This document shows positions 18,901-30,267 of a DNA stretch of 64,000 bases, one piece after another; the stretch's first letter is position 1, and every line of letters starts with the position of its first letter. The translations under genes and the position numbers were made by a program. Origin of the DNA: Candidatus Methylacidiphilum fumarolicum. Its GTDB lineage: Bacteria; Verrucomicrobiota; Verrucomicrobiia; Methylacidiphilales; Methylacidiphilaceae. The stretch spans positions 992,001 to 1,056,000 of the forward strand of contig NZ_OX458932.1 in the NCBI RefSeq assembly GCF_949774925.1, given 5' to 3'. The notes beneath the pieces are model-generated. The model saw only the letters and a program-made list of their open reading frames with translations, was not told where the DNA came from and searched no databases.

Positions 18901-18924
18901 TATCCTTTGTAAAGGATTTTTTTT
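18901..18924 (+). terminator. Intrinsic terminator or attenuator between rplJ and rplL
   Basis: Inverted repeat ATCCTT...AAGGAT (18902-18907 and 18912-18917) with loop TGTA, followed at once by eight T residues (18917-18924). The stem is short and AT-rich, so it may be a partial terminator (attenuator) that reduces or splits the rplJ and rplL transcripts, not a full stop. If it terminates, rplL must have its own promoter within the next 130 bases. Confidence 0.5.
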
Positions 18925-18979
18925 GAAAATATTCAAGAAAAATAGGGACAAAGGATCATAAAATGAAGAGGGCGAAATG

Positions 18980-19041
18980 TCCACCTAGCCTTGGAGCCCT
19001 CCAAGGAGAATTGACAGAGCGGGTGCCTGTCTCTAGGTGGA
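18980..19041 (+). promoter_or_regulatory. Three-way-junction RNA structure in the rplL leader
   Basis: A 9-bp closing stem (TCCACCTAG at 18980-18988 with CTAGGTGGA at 19033-19041) encloses two hairpins. The first is CCTTGGA/TCCAAGG with loop GCCC (18989-19006). The second is GACAG/CTGTC with an inner GC/GC extension (19013-19031). The structure ends 4 bases before the AAGGAGG ribosome-binding site of rplL (19046-19052). All pairs are perfect or nearly so, which is unlikely by chance. The placement suggests translational or stability control of rplL, or an RNase processing site, allowing L7/L12 to be made in excess over L10. I know of no named leader family with this shape at this location; function is inference. 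Confidence 0.65.
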
Positions 19042-19057
19042 ATGAAAGGAGGATAAA

Positions 19058-19447
19058 ATGGCTGATCTGGATACGCTTGTCGATCAATTAAGTAAACTAA
19101 CGATATTGGAAGCTTCTGAGCTAGTAAAAAAATTGGAAGCCAAGTGGGGGGTTAGTGCTGCAGCTCCTGTAGCAGTGGCAGCAGCAGCCCCGACTGGAGC
19201 TCAGCAAGCTGCAGAAGCTCCTGCAGAAGAGAAAACAACCTTTGCGGTCCATCTGAAAGAGATTGGGCCAAATAAAATTGCCGTGATTAAAGAGGTAAGG
19301 GCAGCGATTGCTGGTCTTGGGCTGGCAGAAGCCAAAGCGCTTGTCGAAGGGGCTCCAAAACTTCTAAAAGATGGAGTATCAAAAGAGGAAGCTGAAGAGA
19401 TAAAGAAAAAAATAGAGGCTGCTGGAGCTAAAGTCGAAATTAAATAA
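19058..19447 (+). CDS. rplL: 50S ribosomal protein bL12 (L7/L12)
   Basis: Multi-copy stalk protein that recruits translational GTPases. The 129 residues have the N-terminal dimerisation domain ([20 protein letters not shown]), the Ala/Pro-rich flexible hinge (about residues 33-60), and the conserved C-terminal domain ([20 protein letters not shown], then [16 protein letters not shown] and a helical end [19 protein letters not shown]). A strong AAGGAGG site lies 5 bases before the ATG. Separation from rplJ by 276 bases and a structured leader suggests independent control. Confidence 0.97.
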   Translation: MADLDTLVDQLSKLTILEASELVKKLEAKWGVSAAAPVAVAAAAPTGAQQAAEAPAEEKTTFAVHLKEIGPNKIAVIKEVRAAIAGLGLAEAKALVEGAPKLLKDGVSKEEAEEIKKKIEAAGAKVEIK

Positions 19448-19474
19448 TAACTGCGTCATTGTGGGGCTTAGGAT

Positions 19475-22400
19475 ATGAATCAGAAAATGCAGAGAATCAA
19501 TTTTGGGAAAATTCGGGAAGGATTGAGTTTGCCTAATCTTATTGAACATCAAACAAAATCTTATGCCGATTTTCTCCAACTCTCGGTAGCTCCACAGGAT
19601 AGGAAACCTGAGGGGTTGCATGGAGTTTTTCAGGAAGTTTTTCCGATAGAAAGTTACGATGGGAAAGTCAGGCTAGAGTATGTCAATTACGAAATTGGCG
19701 ACCCTAAATTTAGTCCTATTGATTGTCTTCGGGATGGAAAAACTTATGCAGCCCCTTTGCATGTTACGTTTCGACTTAAAGATGAGGAAGGGGTAAAGGA
19801 AGAGAAGGTTTACATGGGAGAGTTGCCGATGATGACTCCTCAGGGAAGTTTCATCATCAATGGGGCTGAAAGGGTCATAGTCAACCAATTGCATAGATCT
19901 CCTGGAATCTGTTTTGAATCTTCTTTTCATAGTAACGGAAAGACGCTTTATTCCTTTCGGATCATCCCTGACAGAGGCAGTTGGCTTGAAGTTGCCTTTG
20001 ATTCCAACGATCTGCTTTATGTCTACTTGGACAGAAGGAAAAAGAGAAGAAAATTTCTTATTACGACCTTGTTGCGAGCCCTTGCCGCTGCATTGTCTGG
20101 GTCCTCGTCTCCCTTAGGGACAGGTGGGGATGAAGAAATTATCAGACTTTTTTACACGGTTGAGGAAATTAATCTTTCTGAGGGTATTGAAGAAGAAAAA
20201 GTTGCCACAAAAGTGCTCGTTAACGAAGTGCGAGATCCCAATAACCCAGAGGTGGTTTTGGCTAGGGCTTATGAGCCAGTAACAAGAAGCGTGGTTAGGC
20301 AGCTGTTGGATTTGGGCATTAAGACGATTCAGGTAGTCGATGTACAATATGATGATACGCTGATTAAGTGTATAAAGAAAGATCCAACGAAAGATCCAAT
20401 TGAGGCTTTAAAAGAAATATATAGAAGGTTGCGGCCTGGAGACCCCCCAACTGAATCGAATGCAAAACTCCTTTTGAAAAGGCTTCTACTGGATCCAAAA
20501 AGATATGATTTAGGAAGGGTTGGCAGGTATAAACTCAATCAAAAATTGAACATTCAAGTAGATCCAGAGATTCGCATATTGACTTGGGAAGATCTTGTGG
20601 CTGCCACCCGCTATTTAATAAAACTTAAAAAGGGGGAAGGGATTACAGATGATATTGATCATTTAGGGAGTAGGCGCGTTCGTGCAGTTGGTGAGCTTGT
20701 AGCCAATCAATGTCGAATGGGACTAGCTCGAACCGAAAGACTCGTCAAGGAACGGATGACGCTTTTTGATGTCAATACGGAAGGAATGACCCCTCAAAAA
20801 TTGATTAATCCTAAGGCGTTATCGGCTACAATAAGAGATTTTTTTGCTCGCAGCCAGCTTTCTCAGTTGATGGATCAAATTAATCCTCTTTCAGAGCTGA
20901 CTCATAAGAGAAGGCTTTCGGCTTTAGGTCCAGGGGGCTTATCAAGAGAACGAGCCGGTTTTGAGGTCAGAGATGTGCACCCTTCCCATTATGGAAGGAT
21001 TTGTCCTATCGAAACTCCAGAAGGACCAAATATTGGGCTTATTGCCACGATGGCTTCTTACAGTCGCTTTAATGAATACGGCATTTTGGAAACGCCTTAT
21101 CGTAAGGTAGTTAATGGCAAGGTAACCAATGAAATCGTTTATTTTACAGCTGATCAGGAAGAAAATTACGTGATAGCCATGGCCAATACGGCTGTTTCTG
21201 ATGATGGAACGATATTAGATCAGCGAGTAGCTGTCCGCTTTCGCAGAGAGTTTATGGAAGTGGAAAGAGAAAAAGTAGAATACATTGATGTCTCGCCCAA
21301 GCAGATAGTTTCTATAGCTGCAGGGCTCATTCCATTTCTTGAACATGATGATGCGAATCGGGCACTGATGGGTTCTAATATGCAAAGGCAGGCTGTTCCG
21401 CTCATTCAGCCAGAAGCACCGATTGTGGGTACAGGAATTGAGGAAAGGGTTGCTAGGGACATTCAAGCTGTGGTTGTTAGTGAAACAGATGGTGTTGTAG
21501 CATCCGTTACGGGAAATGAAATCATTGTGACGCCAACTGGATCTATTGCTGATCTTAAGAAAAAGAAAATCAAACAAGGTTCTGAAAAGGAAGTTGGCAT
21601 ATATAAGCTCAACAAGTTCATGCGATCTAATGCTGGGACTTGTATCAATCAAAAACCCATTGTGAAAAAAGGGCAGGTGGTCAAAAAAGGAGATATTCTA
21701 GCCGACGGTCCAAGTACGCAGAATGGAGAACTTGCTCTGGGAAGAAATCTACTTGTGGCCTTTATGCCTTGGAATGGATATAACTTTGAGGATGCTATCA
21801 TTGTTTCAGAAAGGATTGTTAAAGAAGATCTTTTTACAAGTATTTATATCGATGAATTTGAGATCGTAGCTCGGGATACGAAATTGGGACCGGAAGAAAT
21901 CACTAGGGATATTCCTAATGTAGGAGATGAGGCACTAAAAAACCTTGGCCCTGATGGAATCATTCGAGTTGGTGCGGAAGTTAAACCCGGGGATATCCTC
22001 GTAGGGAAAATAACACCTAAAAGCGAAACCGAACTGGCTCCAGAAGAGAGGCTTTTAAGAGCCATTTTTGGAGAAAAAGCTGCTGATGTGAAAGATTCTT
22101 CTTTGAGGGTCCCATCGGGCACCTATGGCATTGTAATGGATGTACGAGTCAGTTCCGGGACTGCTCGTGTTAGAAAAGAGAAGATAAATGCTTCGGAAGC
22201 CAAACAGAAAATCAAAGAGATTGAAGAAAGATATGATAAAAAAGAAGAAGAGCTTCGGGAAGAACTGACGCAGGCCCTTTCCAATATTTTACTGAATGAG
22301 AAAATTCCTCTTGATGTGGTTAATGTGGAGACAGGAGAAATCATCATCCCTGCTAACCGGAAAATCACGAAGGTTCTTTTAAGGAAAATGGCTCAAGCCT

Positions 22401-23344
22401 ACGATAAGATTGAGATTGATCCAAGTCCAATTCGTTCCAAGATCTTTGATATTATTGGGAATTTTGAAGCCAAATTTGAACAACTAAGAAACGATAGAGA
22501 GTTAGAACTTGATCAAATAGAAAGTGGGGAAGATACAGAACCTGGGATCATCAAGCAGGTAAAAGTATTTATTGCCAACAAAAGAAAGCTTTCGGTTGGA
22601 GACAAAATGGCTGGAAGGCATGGGAATAAAGGAGTTGTTTCAAAAATTGTTCCCGTAGAAGACATGCCCTATCTTCCTGATGGTACCCCTGTAGATATTG
22701 TTCTTAATCCGCTGGGGGTTCCTTCTCGAATGAATGTAGGGCAAGTGCTTGAAACCCATCTTGGGATAGCTGCAAAGAAATTAGGGTTCAATGTGGCCAC
22801 TCCTGTGTTTGATGGGGTTAAAGAAGAGAAAATACGGGAATTTTTGGTGAAGGCGGGTATGGATGAAGATGGGAAAAGCATCCTATATGACGGTCGAACT
22901 GGAGAACGGTTTAATCAGAGAGTGGTTGTTGGAGTGATCTACATGATGAAACTTAATCATATGGTGGCTGATAAAATTCATGCCCGTGCAGTTGGACCTT
23001 ATTCGTTAGTAACGCAGCAGCCTTTGGGGGGCAAAGCGCAGTATGGTGGCCAACGGTTTGGTGAAATGGAAGTTTGGGCAATGGAAGCGTATGGCGCAGC
23101 TTATGTCTTGCAGGAGTTGTTAACAGTTAAATCAGATGACGTGCAAGGTCGAACGAGAATTTATGAGAGCATTGTTAAAGGGGAAAATTACTTAGAGACG
23201 ACAACACCAGAATCTTTTAATGTGCTTGTCAAAGAAATGCAAGGGTTGTGTCTTGAAGTCACCATCGGCCAGCGATCGGATTCGTTTGGCTTACATATGA
23301 AACCAACCTCTTCGAAAGCCTTGAATGGGGGTGAAGCAGCTTAA
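19475..23344 (+). CDS. rpoB: DNA-directed RNA polymerase subunit beta
   Basis: Second-largest RNA polymerase subunit, 1289 residues. Recognised landmarks are the N-terminal [19 protein letters not shown], the rifampicin region with [20 protein letters not shown] and [10 protein letters not shown], then [20 protein letters not shown]. Further on are [51 protein letters not shown] and the C-terminal [20 protein letters not shown]. The rifampicin-site residues S-Q-L-M-DQ-N and H-KRR-S-LGPGG look like the sensitive form. It is preceded by rplL (27-base gap) and followed by rpoC (22 bases). Confidence 0.98.
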   Translation: MNQKMQRINFGKIREGLSLPNLIEHQTKSYADFLQLSVAPQDRKPEGLHGVFQEVFPIESYDGKVRLEYVNYEIGDPKFSPIDCLRDGKTYAAPLHVTFRLKDEEGVKEEKVYMGELPMMTPQGSFIINGAERVIVNQLHRSPGICFESSFHSNGKTLYSFRIIPDRGSWLEVAFDSNDLLYVYLDRRKKRRKFLITTLLRALAAALSGSSSPLGTGGDEEIIRLFYTVEEINLSEGIEEEKVATKVLVNEVRDPNNPEVVLARAYEPVTRSVVRQLLDLGIKTIQVVDVQYDDTLIKCIKKDPTKDPIEALKEIYRRLRPGDPPTESNAKLLLKRLLLDPKRYDLGRVGRYKLNQKLNIQVDPEIRILTWEDLVAATRYLIKLKKGEGITDDIDHLGSRRVRAVGELVANQCRMGLARTERLVKERMTLFDVNTEGMTPQKLINPKALSATIRDFFARSQLSQLMDQINPLSELTHKRRLSALGPGGLSRERAGFEVRDVHPSHYGRICPIETPEGPNIGLIATMASYSRFNEYGILETPYRKVVNGKVTNEIVYFTADQEENYVIAMANTAVSDDGTILDQRVAVRFRREFMEVEREKVEYIDVSPKQIVSIAAGLIPFLEHDDANRALMGSNMQRQAVPLIQPEAPIVGTGIEERVARDIQAVVVSETDGVVASVTGNEIIVTPTGSIADLKKKKIKQGSEKEVGIYKLNKFMRSNAGTCINQKPIVKKGQVVKKGDILADGPSTQNGELALGRNLLVAFMPWNGYNFEDAIIVSERIVKEDLFTSIYIDEFEIVARDTKLGPEEITRDIPNVGDEALKNLGPDGIIRVGAEVKPGDILVGKITPKSETELAPEERLLRAIFGEKAADVKDSSLRVPSGTYGIVMDVRVSSGTARVRKEKINASEAKQKIKEIEERYDKKEEELREELTQALSNILLNEKIPLDVVNVETGEIIIPANRKITKVLLRKMAQAYDKIEIDPSPIRSKIFDIIGNFEAKFEQLRNDRELELDQIESGEDTEPGIIKQVKVFIANKRKLSVGDKMAGRHGNKGVVSKIVPVEDMPYLPDGTPVDIVLNPLGVPSRMNVGQVLETHLGIAAKKLGFNVATPVFDGVKEEKIREFLVKAGMDEDGKSILYDGRTGERFNQRVVVGVIYMMKLNHMVADKIHARAVGPYSLVTQQPLGGKAQYGGQRFGEMEVWAMEAYGAAYVLQELLTVKSDDVQGRTRIYESIVKGENYLETTTPESFNVLVKEMQGLCLEVTIGQRSDSFGLHMKPTSSKALNGGEAA

Positions 23345-23366
23345 AATAAAGAAGGAGTAAGATGAT

Positions 23367-26300
23367 ATGGAAGCAAATAATTTAACAGCTCGCCAGGTGC
23401 TTGGTTTTCAAAAAACAATAGGGTTTGATGAGGTAAAAATTTCAATTGCTTCCCCTGAAACGATCGAATCATGGAGTAAGGGAGAAGTACGCAACCCGGA
23501 AACTATTAATTATCGGACCTTTAAACCCGAAAAAGGGGGATTGTTTTGCGAAAGGATTTTTGGGCCAACAAAAGATTGGGAATGTGCTTGTGGGAAGTAC
23601 AAAAGAATCAAGTATAAGGGGGTTATTTGTGATAGATGTGGCGTAGAAGTGACTTTATCAAGGGTAAGAAGAGAGCGGATGGGGCATATTCGACTTGCTG
23701 TGCCTGTTTCTCATATATGGTTTTTAAAATGCATGCCTAGTCGATTGGGTTTGATGATGGATATGACCGCAAAGGATCTTGAGCGGGTGATTTATTATGA
23801 AGATTATCTTGTGGTAGATCCAGGGAAAACGCCTTTGAAGTTCAAACAGCTTCTTTCCGAACAGGAATATCGAGACGCATTGGCACAATACGGGGAGGGT
23901 TCCTTTGTGGCGAAAATGGGAGCGGAAGCTGTAAGAGATGTTTTAAAGCAAATCAATTTGGAATCCCTTGCGAATGATCTTTCCAGAGCGATTGAAGGAA
24001 CGAGAAGTAAACAACTTAAAAAGAAGCTTTCGAAAAGGCTGAAACTAGTTCAAGGACTTATAAGCTCAGAAACGAGGCCTGAATGGATGATATTGGAGGT
24101 GCTGCCTGTGATTCCTCCAGATTTAAGGCCTTTAGTTCCTCTTGAAGGAGGAAGATTTGCCACTTCTGATTTGAACGATCTTTACCGAAGGGTCATAAAT
24201 CGAAATAACCGGTTACGAACTCTTCTGCAGTTGAAAACCCCTGATGTGATTATCAGAAATGAAAAACGGATGTTGCAGGAAGCTGTAGATGCCCTTTTGG
24301 ATAATGGCAGGCATGGAAGGGCTGTTACTGGAGCGGGGAATCGTCCACTGAAATCGTTATCGGACATGCTTCAGGGAAAAACGGGAAGGTTCCGGATGAA
24401 TCTGTTAGGTAAGCGAGTGGATTATAGCGGTCGATCAGTCATCGTTATCGGCCCAGAGTTAAAGCTCCACCAGTGTGGTCTTCCAAAAAAAATGGCTCTT
24501 GTTCTTTTTGAACCCTTTATGATTAGAAGACTGAGAGAGCTTGGGCATGTCCATACGGTGCGAACGGCTAAGAAGATGATTGAAAAACAGGATCCACTGG
24601 TATGGGATGTTCTTGAACAAGTAACTGCCGGACACTTAGTTCTTTTAAACAGAGCTCCTACATTGCACAGGCTTTCTATTCAAGCTTTTGAACCGATCCT
24701 TATCGAAGGAGATGCGATTCGTATCCATCCTTTGGTTTGTACTGCCTACAATGCTGATTTCGATGGGGATCAGATGGCTGTCCATGTTCCGCTTTCCATA
24801 GAAGCACAGTTGGAGGCTCGACTTTTAATGCTTGCTCCATTGAATATCTTTTCGCCTTCCAGCGGCAAGCCGATCACTACGCCATCCCAAGATATAACGC
24901 TTGGTTGTTACTACATAACGCAAGCTCCCTTGAAGAGCAAAGCTCAGGAACAAAAAAGAAAGCCGCTATTTTCCGATCCTTTGGAAGTCATCTTTGCTTA
25001 CAATGATGGAAATTTGCAGGTTCATGATCTCATTTTTCTTAAAAATCCAGATTATGGGAAAGAGACGATTTTTGGTGATAAAAACAAAAAAGTTATTGAG
25101 ACCACTCCTGGAAGAGTCATCTTTAATCAAATATGGCCTGAAGAACTCGGTTTTTACAATAAGCCTGCTGGTAAAAAGCAGCTTGGAGAAATAATCCTGA
25201 AGTGCTATCAAAAGGTTGGCAGGGAGAAAACGGTTCAATGTCTTGATAAGCTCAAGCAGCTAGGCTTTTCTGAAGCCACAAAAGCTGGCATTTCCATTGG
25301 AATGGATGATATGATTGTTCCCACTGAGAAATCCAGGATCATTGCAAAAGCTTATGAGATGGTCAATGTTGTGGAGCGGCAATATAGATCTGGGGCTATA
25401 ACTGATGGAGAAAGATATAATAAAATTGTAGATATCTGGACACAAGCTACGGAAGAAATTTCTAGTGTGATCTACAAGACATTGGAGAGTAATCTAGGAA
25501 GACCGGAGTACAATCCTCTTTATCTTATGGTGGATTCGGGAGCCAGAGGGAATAGGCAACAAGTCAGACAACTTGCTGGAATGAGGGGACTCATGGCCAA
25601 GCCGTCTGGGGAAATTATAGAAAGACCCATCATTTCAAATTTCAGAGAAGGACTTTCTGTTTTGGAATATTTTATCAGTACTCATGGGGCAAGGAAAGGA
25701 CTTGCTGACACAGCTTTAAAAACGGCTGATGCGGGCTATTTGACAAGAAAATTGCATGATGTTGCCCAAGACGTGGTGATTACTGCTGAAGATTGTGGGA
25801 CGAATAAGGGAATAATCGTCAAAGCAATTTATGAGGGGGATGAAGAAATTGTGAAATTATCCGAAAGGATTTATGGAAGGGTCTGTTGTGATGAAATCTT
25901 CGATCCAATGACCGGGAAGAAAATCATCCAACCTGGAGAACTCATCGATGAAAGGAAAGCTAAAGAGATAGAAGAGGCTGGAGTAGAAAAAGTCAAGATT
26001 CGTTCTGTCTTGACCTGCGAAAACAAGTGGGGCGTTTGTGCTATGTGTTATGGGTTGAATCTGGCTACAAATAAAATGGCAAAGCTTGGTGAATCAGTTG
26101 GAGTGATTGCTGCTCAATCTATTGGAGAACCAGGCACACAGCTGACCATGCGCACCTTTCATATCGGAGGAACCGCCTCTCAGGTCTTCAAACAACCTCA
26201 GATTCGAGCTCGAAACGATGGCATCGTCCAGTACATTGATCTTCGGACAGTTAAAACAGCTGAAAACCATTTCATAGTGTTAAGTAAAAGCGGTTACCTT

Positions 26301-27539
26301 GCTGTTCTGGATCCCTCAGGGAGGGAATTGGAAAGACATACAGTCATTGTTGGATCGATTATTTTGATTCCAGATGGAGAGAAGGTGAAAAAAGGACAGG
26401 TTTTTGTTCAATGGGATCCTTATAATGTTCCAATTTTGACGGAGAAGGGGGGCATTGTTGAATTTAGGGATATCATTGAAGGAGTAACTGTGAAAAAGGA
26501 GTTGGATGAAACGACCAAACAGATTAGCACGATTGTCATTGAGCACAAACATGATCTTCATCCTCAGTTACTCATCCTGGACGAAAACACACGAGAAGTT
26601 ATTGCTTTTTATGGTATTCCCGCAGGAGCAAGAATCGAAGTGAAGCCAGGAGATAAGGTAGTAGCTGGACAAAGAATAGCTAGAACACCTAGAAAGATGG
26701 TTCAAACAAAGGATATAACTGGAGGGTTACCTCGAGTTGCAGAGCTTTTTGAAGCAAGAAAACCCAAAGATTCTGCCGAGATTGCCAAAATAGATGGGAT
26801 TGTGGAAGATGGAGGAATTATCCGTGGCAAAAGAAGGATATTGATTAGGGATGTAGAAACGGGGATAGAAGAAGAGCATCTGATTCCCCTTTCTAAACAT
26901 TTGATTGTTTATAAGGGAGATGTTGTTAAAAAGGGCCAACAATTAACAGAAGGGCCGATTGTACCCCAAGAAATTCTCGAAGTATGCGGTATTCAGGAAT
27001 TACAGGAATACCTACTAAATGAAGTGCAAGAAGTGTATAGACTACAAGGAGTCGAGATCAATGATAAGCATATTGAGATTATTATCAAACAAATGCTTAA
27101 AAAGGTAAAAATTCTTGATTCCGGGGATACTTCTTTCTTGTGGGAAGAACAAGTCGATCGATTAAGATTTGAAGAAGAAAATAGAATCGTTGAAGCTAAA
27201 GGAGGCAAGCCCGCTGTTGGGGTGCCAGTCCTTCTTGGAATTACTAAAGCTTCCTTGGACACGGACAGCTTCATAGCGGCTGCCAGCTTTCAGGATACGA
27301 CAAGGGTTTTAACGGATGCGGCTACGCTTGGAAAAGTAGATCCTCTCAGAGGCTTTAAGGAAAACATCATTATGGGGAATTTAATCCCTTCAGGTACTGG
27401 ATTCAGAGTGTATAGGAATATTCGGTTGGTGGAGCTCAGACCTGCTGAAAGCAAAGAAGAACAAAAGGAGCAGAAGGCTTCTGAAAATGGAGAAGGTAGT
27501 ACTTTAGAAGAAAAATGGATTCCTCAAGCTGGAACATAA
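23367..27539 (+). CDS. rpoC: DNA-directed RNA polymerase subunit beta'
   Basis: Largest RNA polymerase subunit, 1390 residues. The N-terminal zinc site is [20 protein letters not shown]. The active-site magnesium loop is [16 protein letters not shown], with the aspartates near residue 464-468. [20 protein letters not shown] and the bridge helix/trigger loop region ([20 protein letters not shown]) are present, as is the second zinc cluster (C[15 protein letters not shown]). C-terminal residues after about 1360 are Glu/Lys-rich. A GAAGGAG site precedes the ATG at 23367. The gene ends the ribosomal/polymerase block and converges with folD 63 bases away. Confidence 0.98.
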   Translation: MEANNLTARQVLGFQKTIGFDEVKISIASPETIESWSKGEVRNPETINYRTFKPEKGGLFCERIFGPTKDWECACGKYKRIKYKGVICDRCGVEVTLSRVRRERMGHIRLAVPVSHIWFLKCMPSRLGLMMDMTAKDLERVIYYEDYLVVDPGKTPLKFKQLLSEQEYRDALAQYGEGSFVAKMGAEAVRDVLKQINLESLANDLSRAIEGTRSKQLKKKLSKRLKLVQGLISSETRPEWMILEVLPVIPPDLRPLVPLEGGRFATSDLNDLYRRVINRNNRLRTLLQLKTPDVIIRNEKRMLQEAVDALLDNGRHGRAVTGAGNRPLKSLSDMLQGKTGRFRMNLLGKRVDYSGRSVIVIGPELKLHQCGLPKKMALVLFEPFMIRRLRELGHVHTVRTAKKMIEKQDPLVWDVLEQVTAGHLVLLNRAPTLHRLSIQAFEPILIEGDAIRIHPLVCTAYNADFDGDQMAVHVPLSIEAQLEARLLMLAPLNIFSPSSGKPITTPSQDITLGCYYITQAPLKSKAQEQKRKPLFSDPLEVIFAYNDGNLQVHDLIFLKNPDYGKETIFGDKNKKVIETTPGRVIFNQIWPEELGFYNKPAGKKQLGEIILKCYQKVGREKTVQCLDKLKQLGFSEATKAGISIGMDDMIVPTEKSRIIAKAYEMVNVVERQYRSGAITDGERYNKIVDIWTQATEEISSVIYKTLESNLGRPEYNPLYLMVDSGARGNRQQVRQLAGMRGLMAKPSGEIIERPIISNFREGLSVLEYFISTHGARKGLADTALKTADAGYLTRKLHDVAQDVVITAEDCGTNKGIIVKAIYEGDEEIVKLSERIYGRVCCDEIFDPMTGKKIIQPGELIDERKAKEIEEAGVEKVKIRSVLTCENKWGVCAMCYGLNLATNKMAKLGESVGVIAAQSIGEPGTQLTMRTFHIGGTASQVFKQPQIRARNDGIVQYIDLRTVKTAENHFIVLSKSGYLAVLDPSGRELERHTVIVGSIILIPDGEKVKKGQVFVQWDPYNVPILTEKGGIVEFRDIIEGVTVKKELDETTKQISTIVIEHKHDLHPQLLILDENTREVIAFYGIPAGARIEVKPGDKVVAGQRIARTPRKMVQTKDITGGLPRVAELFEARKPKDSAEIAKIDGIVEDGGIIRGKRRILIRDVETGIEEEHLIPLSKHLIVYKGDVVKKGQQLTEGPIVPQEILEVCGIQELQEYLLNEVQEVYRLQGVEINDKHIEIIIKQMLKKVKILDSGDTSFLWEEQVDRLRFEEENRIVEAKGGKPAVGVPVLLGITKASLDTDSFIAAASFQDTTRVLTDAATLGKVDPLRGFKENIIMGNLIPSGTGFRVYRNIRLVELRPAESKEEQKEQKASENGEGSTLEEKWIPQAGT

Positions 27540-27602
27540 GGGGCCTCGAACTGAGATCTCATGGAAAAAGTGCAGGATATTGCAGAAGCAGAAAACGAGA
27601 AA

Positions 27603-28493
27603 TTATGAAAAGAGAGAAAGTTCAGCGGCTTTAACGGTATTGGATAACAGCATTGCTATGGTCATGGGACCAACTCCTCCTGGATTTGGAGTAATCCAGG
27701 AGGCTATTTTTTTTATTTCATCAAAATCAACATCTCCAACAATCTTAAATCCCTTATGTGAGGAAGCATCAGCAACCCTGCTAACTCCAACATCAACAAC
27801 CACTGCGCCAGCTTTGACAAAATCTTTTGTTACAAACCGAGCTTTACCCATTGCGGCTATCAGGATATCGGCTCTCTGACAATGTTCTTTGATGTTTTGA
27901 CTGAAGGAATGGACAATAGTCACCGTTGCATTCGCATACTTCGATTTTTGGAGTAGTAGAGCTGCCATTGGTTTCCCAACAATATTGCTTCTTCCAAGGA
28001 TAACCACTTCTTTTCCTTCGATCTCGATGTTGTAGCGCTTCAACAGTTCTTGAATACCCAATGGAGTGCACGGATAAAAGCAGTCTTTTTCTCCAAGGAG
28101 CATTTTCCCAAGGTTTATAGGATGAAATCCATCAATATCCTTTTTGGGATCAATAGCAAGAGCTATTTCTTTCTCAGATAGATGGCTGGGAAGTGGAAGT
28201 TGAACCAGTATACCGTGGATGGAAGGATCTTGATTTAATTGATAGAGTTTCTCTAAGACTTCGTTTTGTGATACATCCTCAGCAAAAGAAATGACTTGGG
28301 ATTTGATCCCAAGTTCTTGAGCTTTCTTCTGTTTCATCCTAACATAAAGTTCAGATGGTGGGAACTGTCCAACTCTTATAAAAACGACAGAAGGTTGAAC
28401 TCCATGTTGTCGCAACTTCTGAACAACTTCCATTGTTTCTCTATGGATCTGATGTGCCACAAGCCTACCGTCCAGCAAATTGGCTTCTTTCAT
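27603..28493 (-). CDS. folD: Methylenetetrahydrofolate dehydrogenase / methenyltetrahydrofolate cyclohydrolase
   Basis: Bifunctional one-carbon enzyme producing 10-formyl-tetrahydrofolate, the donor used by PurN. The 296 residues contain the catalytic YVRMKQKKAQELGI (Tyr and Lys pair), VQLPLPSHLSEKEIALAIDP with the PKKDIDGFHPINLGK motif, the Rossmann GRSNIVGKPMAALLL, VTIVHSFSQNI, and the C-terminal ITPNPGGVGPMTIAMLLSNT. It is convergent with rpoC. The epimerase-like gene lies 20 bases upstream on the same strand, so they probably share a transcript. Confidence 0.96.
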   Translation of the reverse strand: MKEANLLDGRLVAHQIHRETMEVVQKLRQHGVQPSVVFIRVGQFPPSELYVRMKQKKAQELGIKSQVISFAEDVSQNEVLEKLYQLNQDPSIHGILVQLPLPSHLSEKEIALAIDPKKDIDGFHPINLGKMLLGEKDCFYPCTPLGIQELLKRYNIEIEGKEVVILGRSNIVGKPMAALLLQKSKYANATVTIVHSFSQNIKEHCQRADILIAAMGKARFVTKDFVKAGAVVVDVGVSRVADASSHKGFKIVGDVDFDEIKKIASWITPNPGGVGPMTIAMLLSNTVKAAELSLFS

Positions 28494-28513
28494 TGCAGCT
28501 TATCCTAATTTAA

Positions 28514-29350
28514 TCAATGGGTTTTAAAAAATTTAATGAGTTCAGAATATCCTTCCTTAAAGGTCGGGAAATCAAGCATAAAACCAAAAGTTTTAGCTTT
28601 TTTATTGGAGACCCTTTTATTGGAATATCCTCTCTTGGGATGAGGCGCTTTGGGTTCAATGGGGGGGAGGGGAAGGTTAAATCTTTGACATAGCCAGCGA
28701 TAAAAGTCTTCCTCGAGAATGGGAAGGTCATCTGTGATATTAAATAGGCCAGGAATAGTTAAAAAATGCACAATAGCAGTTGCTAAATCCTGTCCATGGA
28801 TCTGATTGATCCATTTTTTCCTGGGATCGATCCGAACGGTATTTTGTAGTAATCCAGTGATCCGGTAAACTCTTTGGGGTCCATAAATTCCGGATGCTCT
28901 TAAAACGGTACCCCCTCTGTCTAAAACTTTTTCTTCAGCTTTTTTTAAAATTTTTCCAGAGGAAGTTGCAGGAGTTGCCAGAGACTCTTCATCTACCCAC
29001 TGGCCTTCTGTATGCGTATAGAGTGAAGTAGAAGAAACTAATAGGAAAGGACAATTTTTGGCTATTCTCAAGGCATTGTCGAGTCCAATTGAAAAGATTT
29101 TTTCAAATGCTAAAGGCTCTTCCCTATTTGAAGAAGCAGAAAAAATAACGGCTGAGAATTTGGGCAGAGAATTGAGAGAATTATGATCGGTAATATCTAA
29201 CGCAAACGCAGGAATTCCAAGCTGTTGCAAACGGTTTTTACTCCCTTGGCTTTTTACCACACCGATAACCTCTTGATTCTTCTGTTGTAAGCTTTTAGCT
29301 ACTAATTTTCCTATATAACCACAGCCAACGATTAATACTGGATAAGCCAT
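28514..29350 (-). CDS. NAD(P)-dependent epimerase/reductase-like protein (YeeZ-type extended SDR)
   Basis: Rossmann-fold protein of the extended short-chain dehydrogenase class. The 278 residues start with VLIVGCGYIGKLVAKSL (glycine motif GxGxxG at about residues 9-14). They continue with LLVSSTSLYTHTEGQWVDEE and LRASGIYGPQR, which correspond to the catalytic Ser/Thr and Tyr regions, but the classical YxxxK is not obvious. That loss is common in the YeeZ group. Substrate unknown. Divergent from proB, upstream of folD on the same strand. Confidence 0.75.
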   Translation of the reverse strand: MAYPVLIVGCGYIGKLVAKSLQQKNQEVIGVVKSQGSKNRLQQLGIPAFALDITDHNSLNSLPKFSAVIFSASSNREEPLAFEKIFSIGLDNALRIAKNCPFLLVSSTSLYTHTEGQWVDEESLATPATSSGKILKKAEEKVLDRGGTVLRASGIYGPQRVYRITGLLQNTVRIDPRKKWINQIHGQDLATAIVHFLTIPGLFNITDDLPILEEDFYRWLCQRFNLPLPPIEPKAPHPKRGYSNKRVSNKKAKTFGFMLDFPTFKEGYSELIKFFKTH

Positions 29351-29457
29351 TTGTTTTTTTAGTATAGTTTAACGACAAAATAGAGAGAGAAAATGACCGT
29401 TTTATTATTTTCTATTGTCATTTTTCTGCTATTCTAAATTATTTCATTGTTTAAAAC

Positions 29458-30267
29458 ATGAAATCAGAAAGATGGGTAATCAAGTTAGGAACAGGAGTGT
29501 TGAGCACCAGGGAGGGTTCTCTTGATTTGCCTCAAATGGAGAATCTTACAAAGCAGCTCGTAGAAATCAAAAAGAAAAATATTGATGTGATTATTGTCAG
29601 CTCTGGCGCTATAAGCTGTGGCATGGATATACTAGGTTATTCCAAAAGGCCGGAGAATATTGAGGAACTTCAGACATGTTCCACTTTAGGTCAACCTTAT
29701 CTCATGCATTATTATAAGCAACTGTTTTCAGCTCATGGGTTTCATGTTGCCCAACTCCTTGTGACATATTTTGATCTAGACAGTCTCTCTTTACGTAAGA
29801 ACATTAAGAAACTTTTAGAGAATTTATTGCTCAAGAAAACCATTATACCTATCATTAATGAAAATGATTGTGTTTCTTACGAAGAAATTCGGTTTGGGGA
29901 CAACGATCGGCTTTCGTCTCATATTGCAGTTTTAGCTGAAGCGCAAAGGCTGATTATGCTGTCCAACGTTGCTGGATTGATGGATTGTAGCAATGGAAAA
30001 AACAAAATGATTTCCTATGTAGAAGAAATCGACAGCACGATTGAAAAGCTAGCAGAAGGAACCAGGAGTGAGAGATCGGTGGGAGGGATGATAACAAAAA
30101 TTGAAGCTGCTAAAATAGCTCAAGCAAGTGGCATTCTAACACAGATTGCTGATGGAAGGGAAAAAAATGTTTTAGTGCGCATTTATAATGGAGAGCCATT
30201 GGGCACAATTTTTGAAACGAAAAAAAATGAAAGAACTGTCAGAACAAATTCAGGGTCTTTGCCGTAG
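29458..30267 (+). CDS. proB: Glutamate 5-kinase (without PUA domain)
   Basis: First step of proline synthesis: phosphorylates glutamate. The 269-residue amino-acid-kinase domain is complete: WVIKLGTGVLSTREGSLDL, IIVSSGAISCGMDIL, PIINENDCVSYEEIRFGDND and the C-terminal GGMITKIEAAKIAQASG. The RNA-binding-like PUA domain of the longer (about 370-residue) enzymes is absent. The gene overlaps proA by 41 bases, so translation is probably coupled. Divergent from the epimerase-like gene with a 107-base AT-rich spacer that should hold both promoters. Confidence 0.94.
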   Translation: MKSERWVIKLGTGVLSTREGSLDLPQMENLTKQLVEIKKKNIDVIIVSSGAISCGMDILGYSKRPENIEELQTCSTLGQPYLMHYYKQLFSAHGFHVAQLLVTYFDLDSLSLRKNIKKLLENLLLKKTIIPIINENDCVSYEEIRFGDNDRLSSHIAVLAEAQRLIMLSNVAGLMDCSNGKNKMISYVEEIDSTIEKLAEGTRSERSVGGMITKIEAAKIAQASGILTQIADGREKNVLVRIYNGEPLGTIFETKKNERTVRTNSGSLP

